Assembly: GCA_001917665.1 (NCBI GenBank)
Contig: MNEL01000047.1
Location: forward strand, 49,236 to 113,235
Reading direction: 5' to 3'
DNA from: Gemmatimonadetes bacterium 13_1_40CM_69_22
GTDB taxonomy: Bacteria > Gemmatimonadota > Gemmatimonadetes > Gemmatimonadales > GWC2-71-9
DNA: 64,000 nt
Shown here: positions 36,814 through 50,195 of the stretch, in pieces
Layout: each line of letters begins with the position of its first letter
Position numbering within the stretch: position 1 is the stretch's first letter
Position numbers and translations under genes: made by a program
Notes under the pieces: model-generated
The model's input: only the letters and a program-made list of their open reading frames with translations
Told to the model about the DNA's origin: nothing
Database searches by the model: none

Positions 36814-37966
36814 GGTTGCGCCGCACCTGCGCGATCGTGGCGATGCGCTGCTCGGCGAGCCGGTCCGCCGCCTGGTAGCTGGGGATCCGTTCCTCCCGCG
36901 CGATCTCGAACACGCGTAGGATCGTGTCGTAGATCTCCCCGGCCTTGTTGCGTGCCCGCTCCGGCGACCAGCCGTGCAGCTCGGCGTTCACGTTGATCAA
37001 CCCGCCGCCGTTGATCACGTAATCGGGAGCGTACGTGACGTGCCGCTCCTCAAGCAGCTCGCCATGGCGGTCCTCGGCCAGCTGGTTGTTCGCCCCGCCC
37101 GCCACGATCTCCACCCGGAGCCGCCGGATCGTGTCGTCGTTGATCACCGCGCCGAGCGCGCAGGGCGCGAAGATGTCGGCGCGCACGTCGTAGATCTCGT
37201 TCGTCGCCACCGCCGTCGCCCCACATTCCTCCACGACGCGCCGCACCCGCTCGGGGTCGATGTCCGTGCACACGACGTGCGCGCCCTCCGTGTGCAGCAG
37301 CTTCGCCAGGTGGTACCCGACGCTGCCGCATCCCTGCAGCGCCACCGTTTTCCCCGCGAGACGGTCCGATCCGCAGCGGTAGTGGACGCACGCCTTCATG
37401 CCGCGGTACACGCCGTACGCCGTGACCGGCGATGGATCGCCCGACTTGCCGATCAGGCCGGTCACGTGGTTCGTCTCCGCCTTGATGTACTCCATGTCGG
37501 AGGTCGAGGTGCCGACGTCCTCGGCCGTGATGTAGCGGCCCCCGAGCGACTCCACGTGGCGGCCGTGCGCCCGGAACAGCGCCTCCCGCCGCGTGGTGCG
37601 GTTGTCGCCGAGGATCACGCTCTTGCCACCGCCCAGATTCAGCCCGGCCACCGCGGCCTTGTAGGTCATGCCGCGCGCCAGCCGCAGGCAGTCGACCAGG
37701 GCCTCCCCGTCGGTGCGGTAGCTCCAGAACCGCGTGCCGCCGAGCGCGGGGCCGAGCACCGTGGAATGAATGACGATGATGCCGCGGTAGCCGCAGGACG
37801 GCTCGTAGTACACGCTCAGCTGCTCGTGGTCGTGCTCGGCGAGCAGGGAGAAGAGCCCGAGCCTCTCGCCTTCCCCGGGCTTGCGCCCGGGGTCAGCTCC
37901 GAGGCTAGGCTCCAGGATAGAGGCCGCGGGCGATGACGATCCGCTGGATTTCGCTGGTGCCTTCAT
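36806..37966 (-). CDS. Leucine dehydrogenase (Glu/Leu/Phe/Val dehydrogenase family)
   Basis: 386 residues. Catalytic domain: STVLGPALGGTRFW, then LARGMTYKAAVAGLNLGGGK with the active lysine; nucleotide-binding Rossmann part: VALQGCGSVGYHLAKLL and CTDIDPERV. This matches the Leu/Phe/Val branch; it oxidatively deaminates branched-chain amino acids with NAD. The first 38 residues are not part of the family fold and include the 24-bp palindromic repeat (37873-37896). ATG 37966 has AAGGTGA 9 nt upstream, so translation probably does start there, 62 nt inside the acyl-CoA dehydrogenase gene. The neighbouring acyl-CoA genes fit branched-chain degradation. Confidence 0.85.
   Translation of the reverse strand: MKAPAKSSGSSSPAASILEPSLGADPGRKPGEGERLGLFSLLAEHDHEQLSVYYEPSCGYRGIIVIHSTVLGPALGGTRFWSYRTDGEALVDCLRLARGMTYKAAVAGLNLGGGKSVILGDNRTTRREALFRAHGRHVESLGGRYITAEDVGTSTSDMEYIKAETNHVTGLIGKSGDPSPVTAYGVYRGMKACVHYRCGSDRLAGKTVALQGCGSVGYHLAKLLHTEGAHVVCTDIDPERVRRVVEECGATAVATNEIYDVRADIFAPCALGAVINDDTIRRLRVEIVAGGANNQLAEDRHGELLEERHVTYAPDYVINGGGLINVNAELHGWSPERARNKAGEIYDTILRVFEIAREERIPSYQAADRLAEQRIATIAQVRRNHV
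37873..37896 (+). repeat. 24-bp GC palindrome element, copy in the leucine dehydrogenase N-terminus
   Basis: Arms CCCCGGGC (37873-37880) and GCCCGGGG (37885-37892) around loop TTGC, followed by TCAG. Exact reverse complement of the copies at 42563-42586 and 54424-54447. It lies just upstream of the conserved protein core, encoding DPGRKPGE-like residues. Confidence 0.8.
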
Positions 37967-39083
37967 AGATCTCGGTCACCTTCGCGTCGCGAAACAGTTT
38001 CTCGACGGGGAAGTCCCGCATGTAGCCGTACCCCCCGAACAGTTGCACCGCCTGGGTGGTGACCCACATGGCGGTCTCGGAGGCGAACAGCTTGGCCATG
38101 CTCGCCTGCGTCGTGATCTCCTCGCCCCGGTCCCGCCGCGCCGCCGCCAAGTGGCCCAGGGCGCGTGCCGCCTCGACCCGGGTTGCCATGTCGGCGAGCT
38201 TGAACTGCACCGCCTCGAACTCCCGCAGTGCTTGCCCGAACTGCTGGCGCTCGGCGCAGTAGGCGACCGAGTGCTCCAGGGCCCGCCGCGCAATTCCCAC
38301 CGCCTGGATCGCGATGCCCAGCCGGCCTACGTCCAGCCCCTCCATCGCGTAGACGAACCCCTGCCCCTCCTCACCCAGCAGCTGCTCCGCCGGGAGCCGG
38401 ACGTCCTCGAGCCCGATCGCGGTCGTGTTGGAGGCCCGCAAGCCCAGCTTATCCTCCGGCTTCCCCGGACGATAACCCGCGGCATCGGTCGGCACAATGA
38501 ACGTGGAGATTCCCTTCGCGCCGCGCCGTGCCTCGGGCCGATCGGTGCGGGCCATGACCATCATCACGTCCGCCGTGCCTCCGTTGGTCGCCCACGCCTT
38601 GGTGCCGGCGAGCACCCAGTGGTCTCCCGCCCGCACCGCCCGCGCGGAGAGCGACGCCGCGTCCGAGCCCGACTCGGGCTCGGAGAGCGCGAACCCGGCC
38701 AGCAGCTCGCCGCGCGCCATCGGTTTGAGCCACCGCTCTTTCTGCGCGGGGCTGCCGTGCCGCAACAGCATCGTCGTGGGGATGGCGTTGTGGATCGAGA
38801 CCGAGACCGCGATGCTCGCGTCGGCCGCCGCGAGCTCCTCGAGCGCGAGCAGGTAGGTGAGCGTGTCGAGCCCCATCCCGTCGTACGCCTCGGGCGTGCC
38901 CATGCCGAGGAAGCCAAGCTTGCCCAGCTCGTCGATCACGTCGCGCGGGAAGTGCGCGGTGCGATCCCACTCCGCGGCGTGCGGCTCGATCTTGGTGCGC
39001 GCGAACTCGCGCGCCAGATCCACGATCTGGCGCTGCGTCTCGGTGAGGCCCGTGGCCTCAATCGCGGTAGACATAGAAACCAC
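37905..39083 (-). CDS. Acyl-CoA dehydrogenase
   Basis: 392 residues, standard length. Blocks: [19 protein letters not shown] (FAD/substrate loop), [40 protein letters not shown], catalytic-base region [20 protein letters not shown] and [19 protein letters not shown], where the Glu of YEG is the expected base of short/medium-chain enzymes. It oxidises acyl-CoA thioesters with FAD and passes electrons to ETF. Starts possible at GTG 39083 (GGAAG 7 nt before) or ATG 39074. Flanking hbd, thiolase and leucine dehydrogenase suggest branched or short-chain acyl-CoA oxidation. Confidence 0.92.
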   Translation of the reverse strand: MVSMSTAIEATGLTETQRQIVDLAREFARTKIEPHAAEWDRTAHFPRDVIDELGKLGFLGMGTPEAYDGMGLDTLTYLLALEELAAADASIAVSVSIHNAIPTTMLLRHGSPAQKERWLKPMARGELLAGFALSEPESGSDAASLSARAVRAGDHWVLAGTKAWATNGGTADVMMVMARTDRPEARRGAKGISTFIVPTDAAGYRPGKPEDKLGLRASNTTAIGLEDVRLPAEQLLGEEGQGFVYAMEGLDVGRLGIAIQAVGIARRALEHSVAYCAERQQFGQALREFEAVQFKLADMATRVEAARALGHLAAARRDRGEEITTQASMAKLFASETAMWVTTQAVQLFGGYGYMRDFPVEKLFRDAKVTEIYEGTSEIQRIVIARGLYPGA

Positions 39084-39906
39084 GACCGGTCTTCCGACCT
39101 AGGCGCCCCGCCGCGACCATCTTTCGCAACAGCGACGCCGGCCGGTACTTGTCGTCCCCGAGGTCGCGCTGCAGCACCTCGAGGATCGCCAGGCACACGT
39201 CCAGCCCGATCAGATCGGCGAGGGCGAGCGGGCCGAGCGGGTGGTTCATGCCGAGCTTCATCACGGTGTCCACCGCCTCCGGCGTCGCGACGCCCTCCAT
39301 GACGCAGCAGACCGCCTCGTTGATCATCGGCATCAGCACGCGATTGGAGACGAACCCTGGCGAATCATTCACGACGACGGGAGTCTTGTGCAGCGCCTCC
39401 ACGACCTCCACAACCTTCACAACCGTCTCATCCGCCGTCTCCATGCCCCGGACCACCTCGACCAGTGGCATCACGGGCACCGGGTTCATGAAATGCATGC
39501 CGATCACCTGGCCGGCGCGCTTGGTCTGCGCGGCGATCGTGGTGATCGAGATCGACGACGTATTGCTGGCCAGAACGGCCGCGGGAGGCGCCAACCGGTC
39601 GAGCTCGCGGAAGATCTTGAACTTGGTCTCCGGCTGCTCGGTCGCGGCTTCCACCACGAGCTCGACATCCGACACGGCATCGAGACTGGGCGAGGTCCGG
39701 ATGCGCGCCAGCGCGGCGTCGCGTTGCTGCGCGCTGACCGTTCCCTTCTTCACCTGGCGCTCGAAGTTCGCGTGGATGGTGGCGAGCACCCGCTCGAGCA
39801 GCCCGGGCGCGACGTCGATCAGCGCGGTGTCCCACTCGTGCTGCGCGAACACGTGGGCGATGCCGTTGCCCATCGTCCCGGCGCCGACCACCGCGACCCG
39901 GCTCAC
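39058..39906 (-). CDS. hbd: 3-hydroxybutyryl-CoA / 3-hydroxyacyl-CoA dehydrogenase
   Basis: 282 residues from GTG 39906 (GTGA overlap). Rossmann start [19 protein letters not shown]; catalytic region [39 protein letters not shown] and [19 protein letters not shown]. It oxidises L-3-hydroxyacyl-CoA with NAD. The stretch [11 protein letters not shown] is from a 9-nt coding periodicity and fits the normal helix. Adjacent acyl-CoA dehydrogenase and a nearby thiolase form the rest of the cycle; the enoyl-CoA hydratase is not in the window. Confidence 0.93.
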   Translation of the reverse strand: MSRVAVVGAGTMGNGIAHVFAQHEWDTALIDVAPGLLERVLATIHANFERQVKKGTVSAQQRDAALARIRTSPSLDAVSDVELVVEAATEQPETKFKIFRELDRLAPPAAVLASNTSSISITTIAAQTKRAGQVIGMHFMNPVPVMPLVEVVRGMETADETVVKVVEVVEALHKTPVVVNDSPGFVSNRVLMPMINEAVCCVMEGVATPEAVDTVMKLGMNHPLGPLALADLIGLDVCLAILEVLQRDLGDDKYRPASLLRKMVAAGRLGRKTGRGFYVYRD

Positions 39907-40766
39907 CCCGCCGGCTCCGTCGTCCGGGACGTCCGGCTCCAGGCGACCAGCGCGGCTGTTCCGGCGAGCATCACCAGCGTGGTCACGATCCCCCCCTCGG
40001 GACCGAACGCGCCTCCGTCGATCCAGCCGTGCGCGCCGGCGCGGTACGCGACCGCCGGCACCGGGAAGAGGTACCCACTCACCGGCGCCTCGAACCCGAG
40101 GGCGAGCGTCGCATTCCAGCCGAAGTGCGCTCCCCACGCGAGCGGCATCCCGCCGGGTGAAAAGAAAGCGCACGCGAGCCACACGCCCGCCAGCGCGACG
40201 TTGACGGTGGAGAACGCCGTGGCGCTCGGATTGCCGAGATGCGCGAGCCCGAAGCCGATGGCGCCGAGCGTCGTGGCGGGTCCCGCGCCCACCGCGGCGG
40301 CGAGCCGACGCAGCGGGTAGCCTCGGAACGCGAACTCTTCGGTGAGCGCGGCGAGCAGGAACCCGGCGCCAAGCGGGAGAGTGGCTCTCCCCCAGCTCGA
40401 CCAGTCTCCTGTGTTCGTGACCGTTGCGCCGCCGACCAGCACCGCGAGCCCGGCCGCGCCGGCCGCCATCACCACTCCGAGCACGACGCCGCCGAGCAGA
40501 CCGGCCGGGACGCCCGTCCCCGGCCGCCAGCCCAGGTACGCCCACGAGCGGCGGTCGAGCACGCCGCCGACGAGCCACGTCGCGAGCCCGAAGCCGACCG
40601 CCCCGGAGAGCGAGCTCCACGCCAGCGACCAGGCCGGGCTCGGCTCGGGCCCGAGGCGGGAAAGCGCCCAGCCGGATGCGCCACCCACCACACCGAACGC
40701 CACGATCCACGCGACCGCGGCGCCAGTTCGTTTCGCCCGGTCCGCAAACGAAACGCGCGCCGTCAT
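39903..40766 (-). CDS. CPBP-family intramembrane metalloprotease
   Basis: 287 residues with about seven hydrophobic segments. Catalytic motifs of the Abi/CPBP family: TEEFAFRGY (EExxxR), IGFGLAHL and GAHFGWN. These are integral membrane proteases of the Rce1 type; the bacterial substrates are mostly unknown and a few members confer bacteriocin immunity. Starts at ATG 40766, overlapping the bioY stop by ATGA, and its own stop overlaps hbd. Its placement between bioY and hbd gives no direct functional hint. Confidence 0.88.
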   Translation of the reverse strand: MTARVSFADRAKRTGAAVAWIVAFGVVGGASGWALSRLGPEPSPAWSLAWSSLSGAVGFGLATWLVGGVLDRRSWAYLGWRPGTGVPAGLLGGVVLGVVMAAGAAGLAVLVGGATVTNTGDWSSWGRATLPLGAGFLLAALTEEFAFRGYPLRRLAAAVGAGPATTLGAIGFGLAHLGNPSATAFSTVNVALAGVWLACAFFSPGGMPLAWGAHFGWNATLALGFEAPVSGYLFPVPAVAYRAGAHGWIDGGAFGPEGGIVTTLVMLAGTAALVAWSRTSRTTEPAG

Positions 40767-41325
40767 AGGCGCGCGCGGAGGGGACTCATGGTGGGTCGCA
40801 GGACCAGCAGCGCGCTGCCCAGCTTCAGCAGGTCGCCGATCACGAACGGCAACGTGCCGAGTCGCACGGCGCTCGCGGCACTCCCGGTCAGAATCAGGAG
40901 CTGGGCCAGGCCGCCCAGGTGGATGAGTGCGAGCCCCGCGAGTAACGCGAGGGCGAGCCGCCCCCACCCTCGCCCGTCCCCCGCCAGCTTCCCGACGGCG
41001 AACGCCGCGACGGGGTAGGCGATCAGGTAGCCGCCGGTCGGTCCGAAGAGCCGGGCGAGCCCCGGGAGGCCGTACGGCGTGAACACCGGCAGCCCGGCCG
41101 CGCCGAGCGCGAGGTACAGGATCATGCTCGCGGCACCCAGCGCCGGCCCGAGCAGACCACCGACGAGGAGCACCGCGAGCGGCTGGAGCGTCAGCGGCAC
41201 CGGCGTGCCGGGGAGTGGAATCGAGACCTGCGCCGCGACCGCGACGAGGGCGGCACCCAGGATAACCGCCCCGGCGCGGCGCAGCGTGAGCGGTTGAGCG
41301 GCGAGGACGGCTGATGACACCGGCA

Positions 41326-41326
<1 letters not shown>
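40763..41326 (-). CDS. bioY: Biotin transporter substrate-binding subunit BioY
   Basis: 187 residues with six hydrophobic segments. The family region [21 protein letters not shown] and [18 protein letters not shown] are typical of BioY, the S component of the biotin ECF transporter. No BioM/BioN energising genes are adjacent, so it may act alone or share a general ECF module. ATG 41326 overlaps the thiolase stop (TGATG). Confidence 0.92.
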
Positions 41327-42516
<1,190 letters not shown>

Positions 42517-42537
42517 CGGATGCCCTCGTTCGTCCCG

Positions 42538-42586
42538 CCCCGGACTTGCGTCCGGGGTTAGTCTGACCCCGGGCGCAAGCCCGGGG
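42538..42586. repeat. 49-bp inverted pair of the 24-bp palindrome, between thrS and thiolase
   Basis: Copy 1 (42538-42561): CCCCGGAC, TTGC, GTCCGGGG, TTAG. One base (T). Copy 2 (42563-42586): CTGA, CCCCGGGC, GCAA, GCCCGGGG. Copy 2 equals the copies at 37873 (reverse) and 54424; copy 1 differs from its complement at three positions, two of which are compensating within its own stem. The whole can fold as one long hairpin or as two small ones. It lies 12 nt after the thrS stop and could also serve as its terminator. Confidence 0.85.
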
Positions 42587-42597
42587 AGCGGCCTTTC

Positions 42598-44550
42598 TCA
42601 AACTAGCGAGGTCAATGCCCTCGTGCGAACCTCCTCCCGCAGTTTCTCCACGAATTCGCCCACCGGCAGCACCACCTGCTTCTTCCCCGCCCCCCGCGCG
42701 CGCACCGCGACCGTCCCCGCATCCGCCTCCCGCTGCCCCACGACCGCCATGTACGGCACCTTGTGCGTCTCGCCGTCGCGAACCTTGTAGTTCAGCGTCT
42801 CGTTGCGCTCGTCCACGTGCGCGCGGAGGCCGGCGGCCGCGAGCTGCTGCTGCACGGTGCGTGCCGCGGGAATCTGGGCGTCCGAGATCGGCAGCACCCG
42901 CACCTGCTCGGGGGCGAGCCACAGCGGGAACGCGCCCGCGAAGTGCTCGATCAGGAAGCCGCAGAACCGCTCCAGCGTCCCGTAGATCGCGCGGTGGATC
43001 ATCACCGGGCGGTGCGGCCGGTTGTCCTCCCCGGCGTACTCGAGCTGGAAGCGCTCGGGCTGCTCGAAGTCGAGCTGGATCGTGGCGCCCTGCCACTCCC
43101 GGCCGATGGCGTCGTCGAATTTGATGTCGATCTTCGGCCCGTAGAACGCACCGCCGCCCTGGTCGACCCGGTAGGTAGCGCCGCGGTGCTTGAGCGCCTG
43201 CTCGAGCGCCCGCTCCGCCTGATCCCAGGTCGCATCCGTGCCGAGCTTGTTGTCCGGGCGGGTGGCGAGGTCGAGCCGGTAGGACAGCCCGAATGTCTTA
43301 CCGAGCACCAACTCGACGATGTCCAACAGCTGGAAGATCTCTTGCTCGATCTGGTCCTCGCGCAGGAAGAGGTGCGCGTCGTCCATGGTGAGCCCACGCA
43401 CTCGCAGCATCCCGTGCAAGGTCCCCGAGCGCTCGTTGCGGTACACGTTGGCGATCTCGGCGAGGCGAATCGGCAGGTCGCGGTAGCTGCGCTGCTGCGA
43501 GGCGTAGATCAGGATGTGCATCGGGCAGTTCATCGGCTTTACCCGATAGCGCACGGCCTCCGACTCGCCTTCCCCCGCGGCCATGGGCGGGAACTGGTTC
43601 GCCGCGTACAGCGGCAGGTGCCCCGAGCGCAGGAACAGTTCTTCCCGGGTCAGGGTGGGCGTGTACACCAGCGAGTAGCCGCGCTCGAGGATCACGTCCT
43701 CGATGAAGCGGCGCAGCTGGAACTGCATCATCGCGCCCTTCGGATGCCAGAGGATCAGGCCGGGGCCGACGTCCTCCTGGATCGAGAACAGGTCGAGCTG
43801 CCGGCCTAGCAGCCGGTGGTCGCGCTGCTTCGCTTCCTCAAGCCGGCGGAGGTAGCTCTCCAGATCTTCCTTGGTGAACCAGGCCGTCCCGTAGATGCGC
43901 TGCAGCATCTGGCGGCGCTCGTCGCCGCGCCAGTAGGCGCCCGCGGCGTGCAGCAGCTTGAAGTGCTTGATCCTCCCCGTGCTCGCGACGTGCGGTCCGC
44001 GGCACAGGTCGACGAACGGGCCGTCGGTATAGACGGAGATCACCTCGTTCGCGCCCAGGTCGTCGATGCGCTCGAGCTTGAGCGGGTCATCCTTGAAGCG
44101 CCGCTTCGCTTCTGCGCGCGAGACCTCCTCGCGGACAAACGGGTAATCGGCCTCCACAACCTCCACCATCTGCTTTTCGATGGCCTCCAGATCCTCCGGC
44201 CCGAAGGGCCGCTCCACCTCGAAGTCGTAGTAGAAGCCGTCCTCGATGGGAGGCCCGAACCCGATTTTCGCGTGGGGGAAGAGCTGGCGCACCGCCGTGG
44301 CGAGCACGTGGGCGGACGAGTGGCGCAGCACGTCGAGCGCCTGCGGGTCGCGGTCGGTGAGGATCGCGACCTTGACACCGTCAGGGAGGCGGCGCGCGAG
44401 GTCCCAGACCTGGCCGTCCACACGAGCCGCCACGGCGGCCTTAGCGAGGCCCGGGCCGATCGCCTGGGCGAGGTCTGCCCCGGTCGCGCCCGCGGGCAAC
44501 CGTTTCTCGCTCCCGTCGGGGAGCGTGACGCGGACTTCGGCAGCGGCCAT
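42598..44550 (-). CDS. thrS: Threonine--tRNA ligase
   Basis: 650 residues. TGS domain (VTLPDGSEKRLPAGATG, residues 7-65), editing domain with HSSAHVLATAVRQLFPHA and YTDGPFVDLCRGPHV, class II catalytic domain with motif 2 region VYRNERSGTLHGMLRVRGLT and motif 3 HRAIYGTLERFCGFLIEH, and an anticodon-binding domain at the C-terminus. It charges tRNA-Thr and clears mischarged Ser. ATG 44550 is 4 nt after the stop of a 53-residue membrane protein. No T-box leader was seen. Confidence 0.97.
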   Translation of the reverse strand: MAAAEVRVTLPDGSEKRLPAGATGADLAQAIGPGLAKAAVAARVDGQVWDLARRLPDGVKVAILTDRDPQALDVLRHSSAHVLATAVRQLFPHAKIGFGPPIEDGFYYDFEVERPFGPEDLEAIEKQMVEVVEADYPFVREEVSRAEAKRRFKDDPLKLERIDDLGANEVISVYTDGPFVDLCRGPHVASTGRIKHFKLLHAAGAYWRGDERRQMLQRIYGTAWFTKEDLESYLRRLEEAKQRDHRLLGRQLDLFSIQEDVGPGLILWHPKGAMMQFQLRRFIEDVILERGYSLVYTPTLTREELFLRSGHLPLYAANQFPPMAAGEGESEAVRYRVKPMNCPMHILIYASQQRSYRDLPIRLAEIANVYRNERSGTLHGMLRVRGLTMDDAHLFLREDQIEQEIFQLLDIVELVLGKTFGLSYRLDLATRPDNKLGTDATWDQAERALEQALKHRGATYRVDQGGGAFYGPKIDIKFDDAIGREWQGATIQLDFEQPERFQLEYAGEDNRPHRPVMIHRAIYGTLERFCGFLIEHFAGAFPLWLAPEQVRVLPISDAQIPAARTVQQQLAAAGLRAHVDERNETLNYKVRDGETHKVPYMAVVGQREADAGTVAVRARGAGKKQVVLPVGEFVEKLREEVRTRALTSLV

Positions 44551-44554
44551 CGAT

Positions 44555-44716
44555 TCAGTTCGGGGGCTGGTCAACCGGCGCGGTCGCCGGGGCCGTAAGC
44601 GGCGGCAGCGTGCGGGCGTCGCGGAAGTACAGCGCAACCGCGAGCACGATCAGCGCGCCGATCGCGACCCAGCGCACGATGCGACTCGTGGGCAGGACGT
44701 TTGATTCGTCGGCCAT
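44555..44716 (-). CDS. Small single-pass membrane protein before thrS
   Basis: 53 residues, starting MADESNVLPTSR; a hydrophobic segment at about residues 14-30 (VRWVAIGALIVLAVALYF) follows Arg, and a proline-rich tail ends the protein. Its stop is 4 nt upstream of thrS, and TAGAAT 7 nt before its ATG (44729-44724) is a likely -10 box, making it the first gene of this transcript. No family recognised. Coding potential is supported by length in frame, membrane segment and tight coupling only. Confidence 0.6.
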   Translation of the reverse strand: MADESNVLPTSRIVRWVAIGALIVLAVALYFRDARTLPPLTAPATAPVDQPPN

Positions 44717-44864
44717 GGGGGATATTCTAGTGGGGCGGCGGACGGGCGGACAGGCGGGCCCGATGTTGTTTGTCCTTCAGGACCGTGTCCCGCCGAGCCC
44801 AGGCTTCAGCCTGGGAACCTCCGAGCGGAACCCCCTATATCCGAACCCTCTACATTATTAAGGA
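44717..44864. promoter_or_regulatory. Divergent promoter region, thrS operon / valS
   Basis: 148 nt. Minus-strand -10 candidate TAGAAT at 44729-44724. Plus-strand AT-rich TACATTATTAA directly before valS could be a -10 with an almost leaderless start; AAGGA abuts the ATG. Between them lie an octamer-like stretch (GGACGGGC, GGACAGGC at 44740-44755), a hairpin GTCCTTCAGGAC (44772-44783) and a palindrome CCCAGGCT-TC-AGCCTGGG (44798-44815). No T-box features (specifier loop or antiterminator) were seen. Confidence 0.4.
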
Positions 44865-47551
<2,687 letters not shown>

Positions 47552-48839
47552 TCGCCGGGCTGGGCGCGTGCGCCAACCAGGGTCCACCGCCGGGCGGCCC
47601 GCCCGACAAGGCGCCGCCCCAGGTGGTGCGCGTCGTCCCCGAATCCGGGGCGGTGCTCCCGGGCTTCAAGGGCGACGCCGTCCTCCAGTTCGACGAGGTG
47701 ATCGACGAGATGCCGGGCGGCGGCGCCCGGGGGGGAGGGGGAGGGGGAGGGAGAGGGGGCGCTGGCGGAGCGGCACCCGTGAACGGGCTCGCGGGCCAGA
47801 TCGTGCTCTCGCCGGTCGCGGGCGACGTGCACGTGTCGTGGCACCGCAGCGCCATCCACGTGAAGCCCGCCGAAGGGTGGAAGCCGAACCGCGTGTATCA
47901 CCTCGAGCTGCTCCCCGGCATCGTCGACCTGCGGCGTAACATCCTGAAGCAGGGGAAGACCGTGATCTTCTCGACCGGCGCTCCCCTGCCCCACGCCGCG
48001 CTGGCGGGAACGGCGCTGCACTGGGTCGAGCAACGGGTGCTGGCGGGGGCGGTGATCCGCGCGGCGCCGCTGCCGGACACCGTCGCATACGTCACCGTCG
48101 CCGACTCCGCGGGTGACTTCCACCTGACCGACATCCCGCGGGGGCGCTACCGCGTCTGGGCGATCCAGGACCAAAACAGCAACCGCCAGCTCGACCGGCG
48201 TGAGCCATTCGACTCGACGACGGTCGCGATCGATTCGTCCGGGAGCGCCGTGCTGTGGGTGTTCGCCCACGACACAGTGGGGCCGCGCATCCGCAGCGTC
48301 GATCCGGTGGACTCGCTCGCCTGTCGCATCCAGTTCACCGCGCCGCTCGATCCGCGCCGGCCGCTGGACGCGGCCCAGGTGCGGCTGTACGCGCTTCCCG
48401 ACACGACCCCCGTAGCGGTGCGCGCGCTGTTCACGAGCGCACAGTACGACTCGCTGCAGGCGAAGGCACGCGCCGCGGCGGACTCGTTGCGGCGGGCCAA
48501 AGACACGACGGCACACGGGGGGGCCCCGGCTCCAGCAGCCCAGCGGGCGCCCGCGATGGCCGGGGCCCCCCGTGCGCCGTCCGCTCGCGATACCGCCGCC
48601 GTGCACGGGGACACCACGAGGATCCGCCGGCTCCTGAAGCAGCGCCCCGTGCCATTCGACCGCGTCGTCCTGCAGGCCGCGCGGCCGCTCGCGCCAGGCA
48701 CGAAGTACCTGATCCGCTTCCACGGCGCGACCAATCTGAACGGTGCCGCAGCGGACGCCCAGGGAGTGCTGACCGTTCCCGTGCCGAAGCCGGCCGCCCG
48801 GGATACCACACGGGCGCCGCGCGACACGACGAAGTCGCC

Positions 48840-50195
48840 ATGACCGACCCGCGCCGCCGGTTGCCCGCCGTAGAGGCGTTGCTCGCCGAGCCCGCGGTGG
48901 CGGCGCTGCTCGCGGCGCACCCACGCAGTCTCGTGCTGCGCGCCGTGCGCGAAACGATCGACGCCGCGCGCGCCAACGGCGGGACGGCGCCGCCGGAGGG
49001 GTGGGGCGGCGCGGTGCTCGCGAAGGTGCAGCGCCTCGCCGCGCCGTCGTTCGGGCCGGTGATCAACGCCGCCGGCGTGGTCCTGCACACGAACCTCGGC
49101 CGGGCGCCGCTCGCACGCGCCGCGATCGCGGCGATGGCGCGCATTGCGGGCGCGTACTCCAACCTCGAATATGATCTCGCACGGGGCGCCCGTGGCTCAC
49201 GCCACGCGCTCTGCCGCGGTCTCTTGACGGAGCTCACCGGCGCGGAGGACGCGCTCGTCGTGAACAACGCGGCGAGCGCGCTGCTGCTCGCGCTCTCGGG
49301 CCTGGCCCGCGACGGCGACGCGGTCGTGTCGCGCGGCGAGCTGGTGGAGATCGGCGGGGCGTTCCGCATCCCCGACATCATGGCCCGCTCCGGCGCGAAG
49401 CTCGTCGAGGTGGGAACCACGAACCGCACGCACCCCAAGGACTATGCGGGCGCCCTCGGCCCCGCGACGCGCCTGCTCCTCAAGGTGCACCGCTCCAACT
49501 TCCGGGTGACGGGCTTCACGACCGAAGTGCCCGCGCGCGACATCGCCGCCATCGCGCACGGCGCCGGGATCGCGAGCCTGTTCGATCTGGGCAGCGGCCT
49601 GCTGCTCGACCTCTCCGCGTGGGGGCTCTCGGGGGAGCCCAGCGTCGGCGAGGCGCTGGCGAGCGGCGTCGACGCGGTCGTCTTCTCGGGCGACAAGCTG
49701 CTCGGCGGCCCGCAAGCCGGCATCCTGCTGGGCACGAAGGCGGCGATCGACGCCTGCCGCACCGATCCACTCGCCCGGGCAGTCCGGTCCGATAAGTTCA
49801 CCCTCGCCGCGCTCGAAGCGACGCTGGCGCTCTATCGCGATCCGGAAACCGCCCGGCGCGAAATACCGGTCCTCCGTATGCTTACTGAAGACGTCACGCA
49901 GATACGTCGACGCGGAGAAGCGTTGCACAAGGGCGTCGGTCCAGGTGCCGAGCTCGTCGAGGGCGAATCGGAAGTCGGCGGCGGCTCGTTCCCAGGCAAG
50001 ACCCTCAAGACGTGGTTGCTTCAGCTGACGTCTGACCATCTGACGTCTGACGTCCTGGCCGCGCGGCTGCGGGCGGCGGACCCGCCCATCATCGTTCGCA
50101 TCGCCGACGACCACGTCGTCCTCGACCCTCGGACCATCTTCCCCGACCAGATCGAGCAGGTCGCCCGCGCGGTCCGCGCCGCCCTGGATGCCTGA
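48840..50195 (+). CDS. selA: L-seryl-tRNA(Sec) selenium transferase
   Basis: 451 residues. SelA pattern: RRRLPAVEALL at the start, GPVINAAGVVLHTNLGRAPL, YSNLEYDLARGARGSRH, VVNNAASALLLAL, SRGELVEIGGAFRIPDIM and the PLP lysine in VFSGDKLLGGPQAGIL. It converts Ser-tRNA(Sec) to Sec-tRNA(Sec) with selenophosphate. selB, selC and selD are not in the window. The C-terminal region contains LQLTSDHLTSDVLAA, where an octamer/heptamer array (50025-50054) adds residues. Selenocysteine use by the organism is inferred. Confidence 0.94.
   Translation: MTDPRRRLPAVEALLAEPAVAALLAAHPRSLVLRAVRETIDAARANGGTAPPEGWGGAVLAKVQRLAAPSFGPVINAAGVVLHTNLGRAPLARAAIAAMARIAGAYSNLEYDLARGARGSRHALCRGLLTELTGAEDALVVNNAASALLLALSGLARDGDAVVSRGELVEIGGAFRIPDIMARSGAKLVEVGTTNRTHPKDYAGALGPATRLLLKVHRSNFRVTGFTTEVPARDIAAIAHGAGIASLFDLGSGLLLDLSAWGLSGEPSVGEALASGVDAVVFSGDKLLGGPQAGILLGTKAAIDACRTDPLARAVRSDKFTLAALEATLALYRDPETARREIPVLRMLTEDVTQIRRRGEALHKGVGPGAELVEGESEVGGGSFPGKTLKTWLLQLTSDHLTSDVLAARLRAADPPIIVRIADDHVVLDPRTIFPDQIEQVARAVRAALDA
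50025..50054. repeat. TGACGTC-type tandem array inside selA
   Basis: TGACGTC (50026), TGACCATC (50033), TGACGTC (50041), TGACGTC (50048): a 7/8-nt tandem that gives the repeated LTSD residues. The unit overlaps the CCGTCTGA and CCATCTAG units of the 29224 array, so it belongs to the same degenerate family. Confidence 0.55.

Noticed and set aside
39397..39440. Tandem-like CCTCCACAA / CCTTCACAA pattern in hbd.
   Set aside because: Period is 9 nt, in codon phase, and the encoded VVKVVEVVE helix is normal for the family; it is not part of the octamer class.
44717..44864. T-box riboswitch upstream of thrS or valS.
   Set aside because: The region is too short, with no specifier stem, T-box sequence or antiterminator; only small palindromes are present.
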